Shown: in pieces, positions 5,670 to 6,251 of the stretch
Numbering within the stretch: the stretch's first letter is position 1
Layout: every line of letters begins with the position of its first letter
NCBI GenBank assembly: GCA_903862805.1
Contig: CAIOZP010000742.1
Span: 1 to 6,251 of the forward strand
DNA: 6,251 nucleotides
Direction of reading: 5' to 3'
Origin: an uncultured Fibrobacterota bacterium
Lineage (GTDB): Bacteria; Fibrobacterota; Chitinivibrionia; Chitinivibrionales; CAIOZP01
The notes under the pieces: generated by a model
Databases searched by the model: none
What the model saw: the letters and a program-made list of their open reading frames with translations, nothing else
Told to the model about the DNA's origin: nothing
Made by a program: the position numbers and the translations under genes

Positions 5670-6251
5670 GCGGCGAAAACATTACCGGCAATGCCGGCGG
5701 TGCTCCTGCTTCTTCTGCACCGGCTCCAGCACCGGCCGAACACTCATCTGGCGTGTCCGCTGGTGGTGACAGTGGTTCTTCGACAAGTGCGAATGCCGAT
5801 TCAGGAGGAACACCAACTCCGGCGGCTAAACCTGTTTATACGGGCGGGGAACTGAACCCCGAGAATCGCCAGCTTGCGATTGACACGGCGGGATGGTCGA
5901 AGGACGCAATTGACCAGTACATAAAGGACAACGGCGGTGATGCTTTTGTCATACAAGATGATACCGCCGCCGCTGCAAGTGGCCAAAAGGACAAGTCAAA
6001 AGACGACCTTGGTAACACGGGCAGCGGGGCGGCTTCCGATCTTGATGATGATTCGCAATCGTTTCTTGAAGACATCGGATTGACAAAAGAGGAATTGAAT
6101 TCCTTGCCTCAATCGGTGCAGGAAAAACTCGCCGACAAGTGGTTGAATGGTTCGGAAGTGGCTGCGACTGCGACAGAGATTCAGCAGAAATACGAAAAGC
6201 AGAACACCTACATTCAGACGGTTTTTCAAGATCCGATTATTGCGGCTCGCC
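5666..6251 (+). CDS. Probable scaffold / head assembly protein (N-terminal part, open at right edge)
   Basis: The frame is open from the ATG at 5666 to the end of the window, giving about 195 residues. Residues 1-58 are low complexity, rich in Ala, Pro, Gly and Ser (for example APASSAPAPAPAE), and must be disordered. Residues 59-95 contain a short ordered motif (GELNPENRQLAIDTAGWSKDAIDQYI). A second acidic linker follows (Lys/Asp/Gly/Ser-rich, then DLDDD). From about residue 132 the sequence turns helical and charged (FLEDIGLTKEELNSLPQSV, then ATEIQQKYEKQNTYIQTVF), ending QDPIIAAR. Acidic, helical proteins with a disordered N-terminus, placed after the portal and before the coat gene, are typically scaffolds that guide procapsid assembly. 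The neighbouring order fits P22 gene 8. The SD is weak (GGA at 5656-5658), so translation probably depends on coupling to the gene before it. The coat gene should follow beyond the window. Confidence 0.72.
   Translation, partial: MSGENITGNAGGAPASSAPAPAPAEHSSGVSAGGDSGSSTSANADSGGTPTPAAKPVYTGGELNPENRQLAIDTAGWSKDAIDQYIKDNGGDAFVIQDDTAAAASGQKDKSKDDLGNTGSGAASDLDDDSQSFLEDIGLTKEELNSLPQSVQEKLADKWLNGSEVAATATEIQQKYEKQNTYIQTVFQDPIIAAR

Noticed and set aside
1..6251. tRNA genes, CRISPR arrays, insertion sequences, integrase or attachment sites
   Set aside because: No cloverleaf, regularly spaced repeat, transposase or integrase motif was seen. The GGTTCAAA at about 5054 resembles a T-loop but has no acceptor or anticodon arm around it.

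Overview
The window is a piece of a tailed bacteriophage or prophage genome (Caudoviricetes). It covers the start of the head-building and DNA-packaging module. Gene order on the + strand is small terminase, large terminase, portal, [reverse-strand insert], small unknown gene, scaffold-like gene running off the right edge. Apart from the insert and the small gene, this is the order of the P22-type head module (small terminase, large terminase, portal, scaffold, coat). The portal is large (750 residues) and reads like the P22 type, so a short-tailed or P22-like virion is the best guess. The tail genes are outside the window.

The host cannot be named. Every complete gene has a good Shine-Dalgarno sequence, which argues against a typical Bacteroidota host. 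The reverse-strand gene encodes a lipoprotein with a lipocalin-like look, which suggests a Gram-negative host. The phage genes are roughly 50-60% G+C in the stretches I counted.

Layout. Positions 1-40 appear to hold the last codons of an upstream gene. From 41 to 4502, three genes are packed head to tail with 4-bp and 10-bp overlaps, two of them starting with GTG. They encode the two packaging-motor subunits and the portal ring through which DNA enters the capsid. At 4524-5009, on the opposite strand and clearly A+T-richer (about 36% G+C), lies a 161-residue lipoprotein gene that looks like a 'moron': a cargo gene not needed for building the particle. From 5010 to 5288 there is no gene. This gap holds a strong intrinsic terminator nested inside a larger set of inverted repeats (5151-5253) that could fold as a three-way-junction RNA, followed by the ribosome binding site of the next gene. 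From 5289 the head module resumes with a 126-residue protein of unknown role. Overlapping it by 4 bp at 5666 is an open-ended, acidic, Ala/Pro/Ser/Gly-rich protein that is the probable scaffold.

The points most worth a second look are the structured, terminator-containing element at 5151-5253, the A+T-rich reverse-strand lipoprotein cassette splitting the head operon, and an Asn in place of the usual Asp in the Walker B motif of the large terminase.
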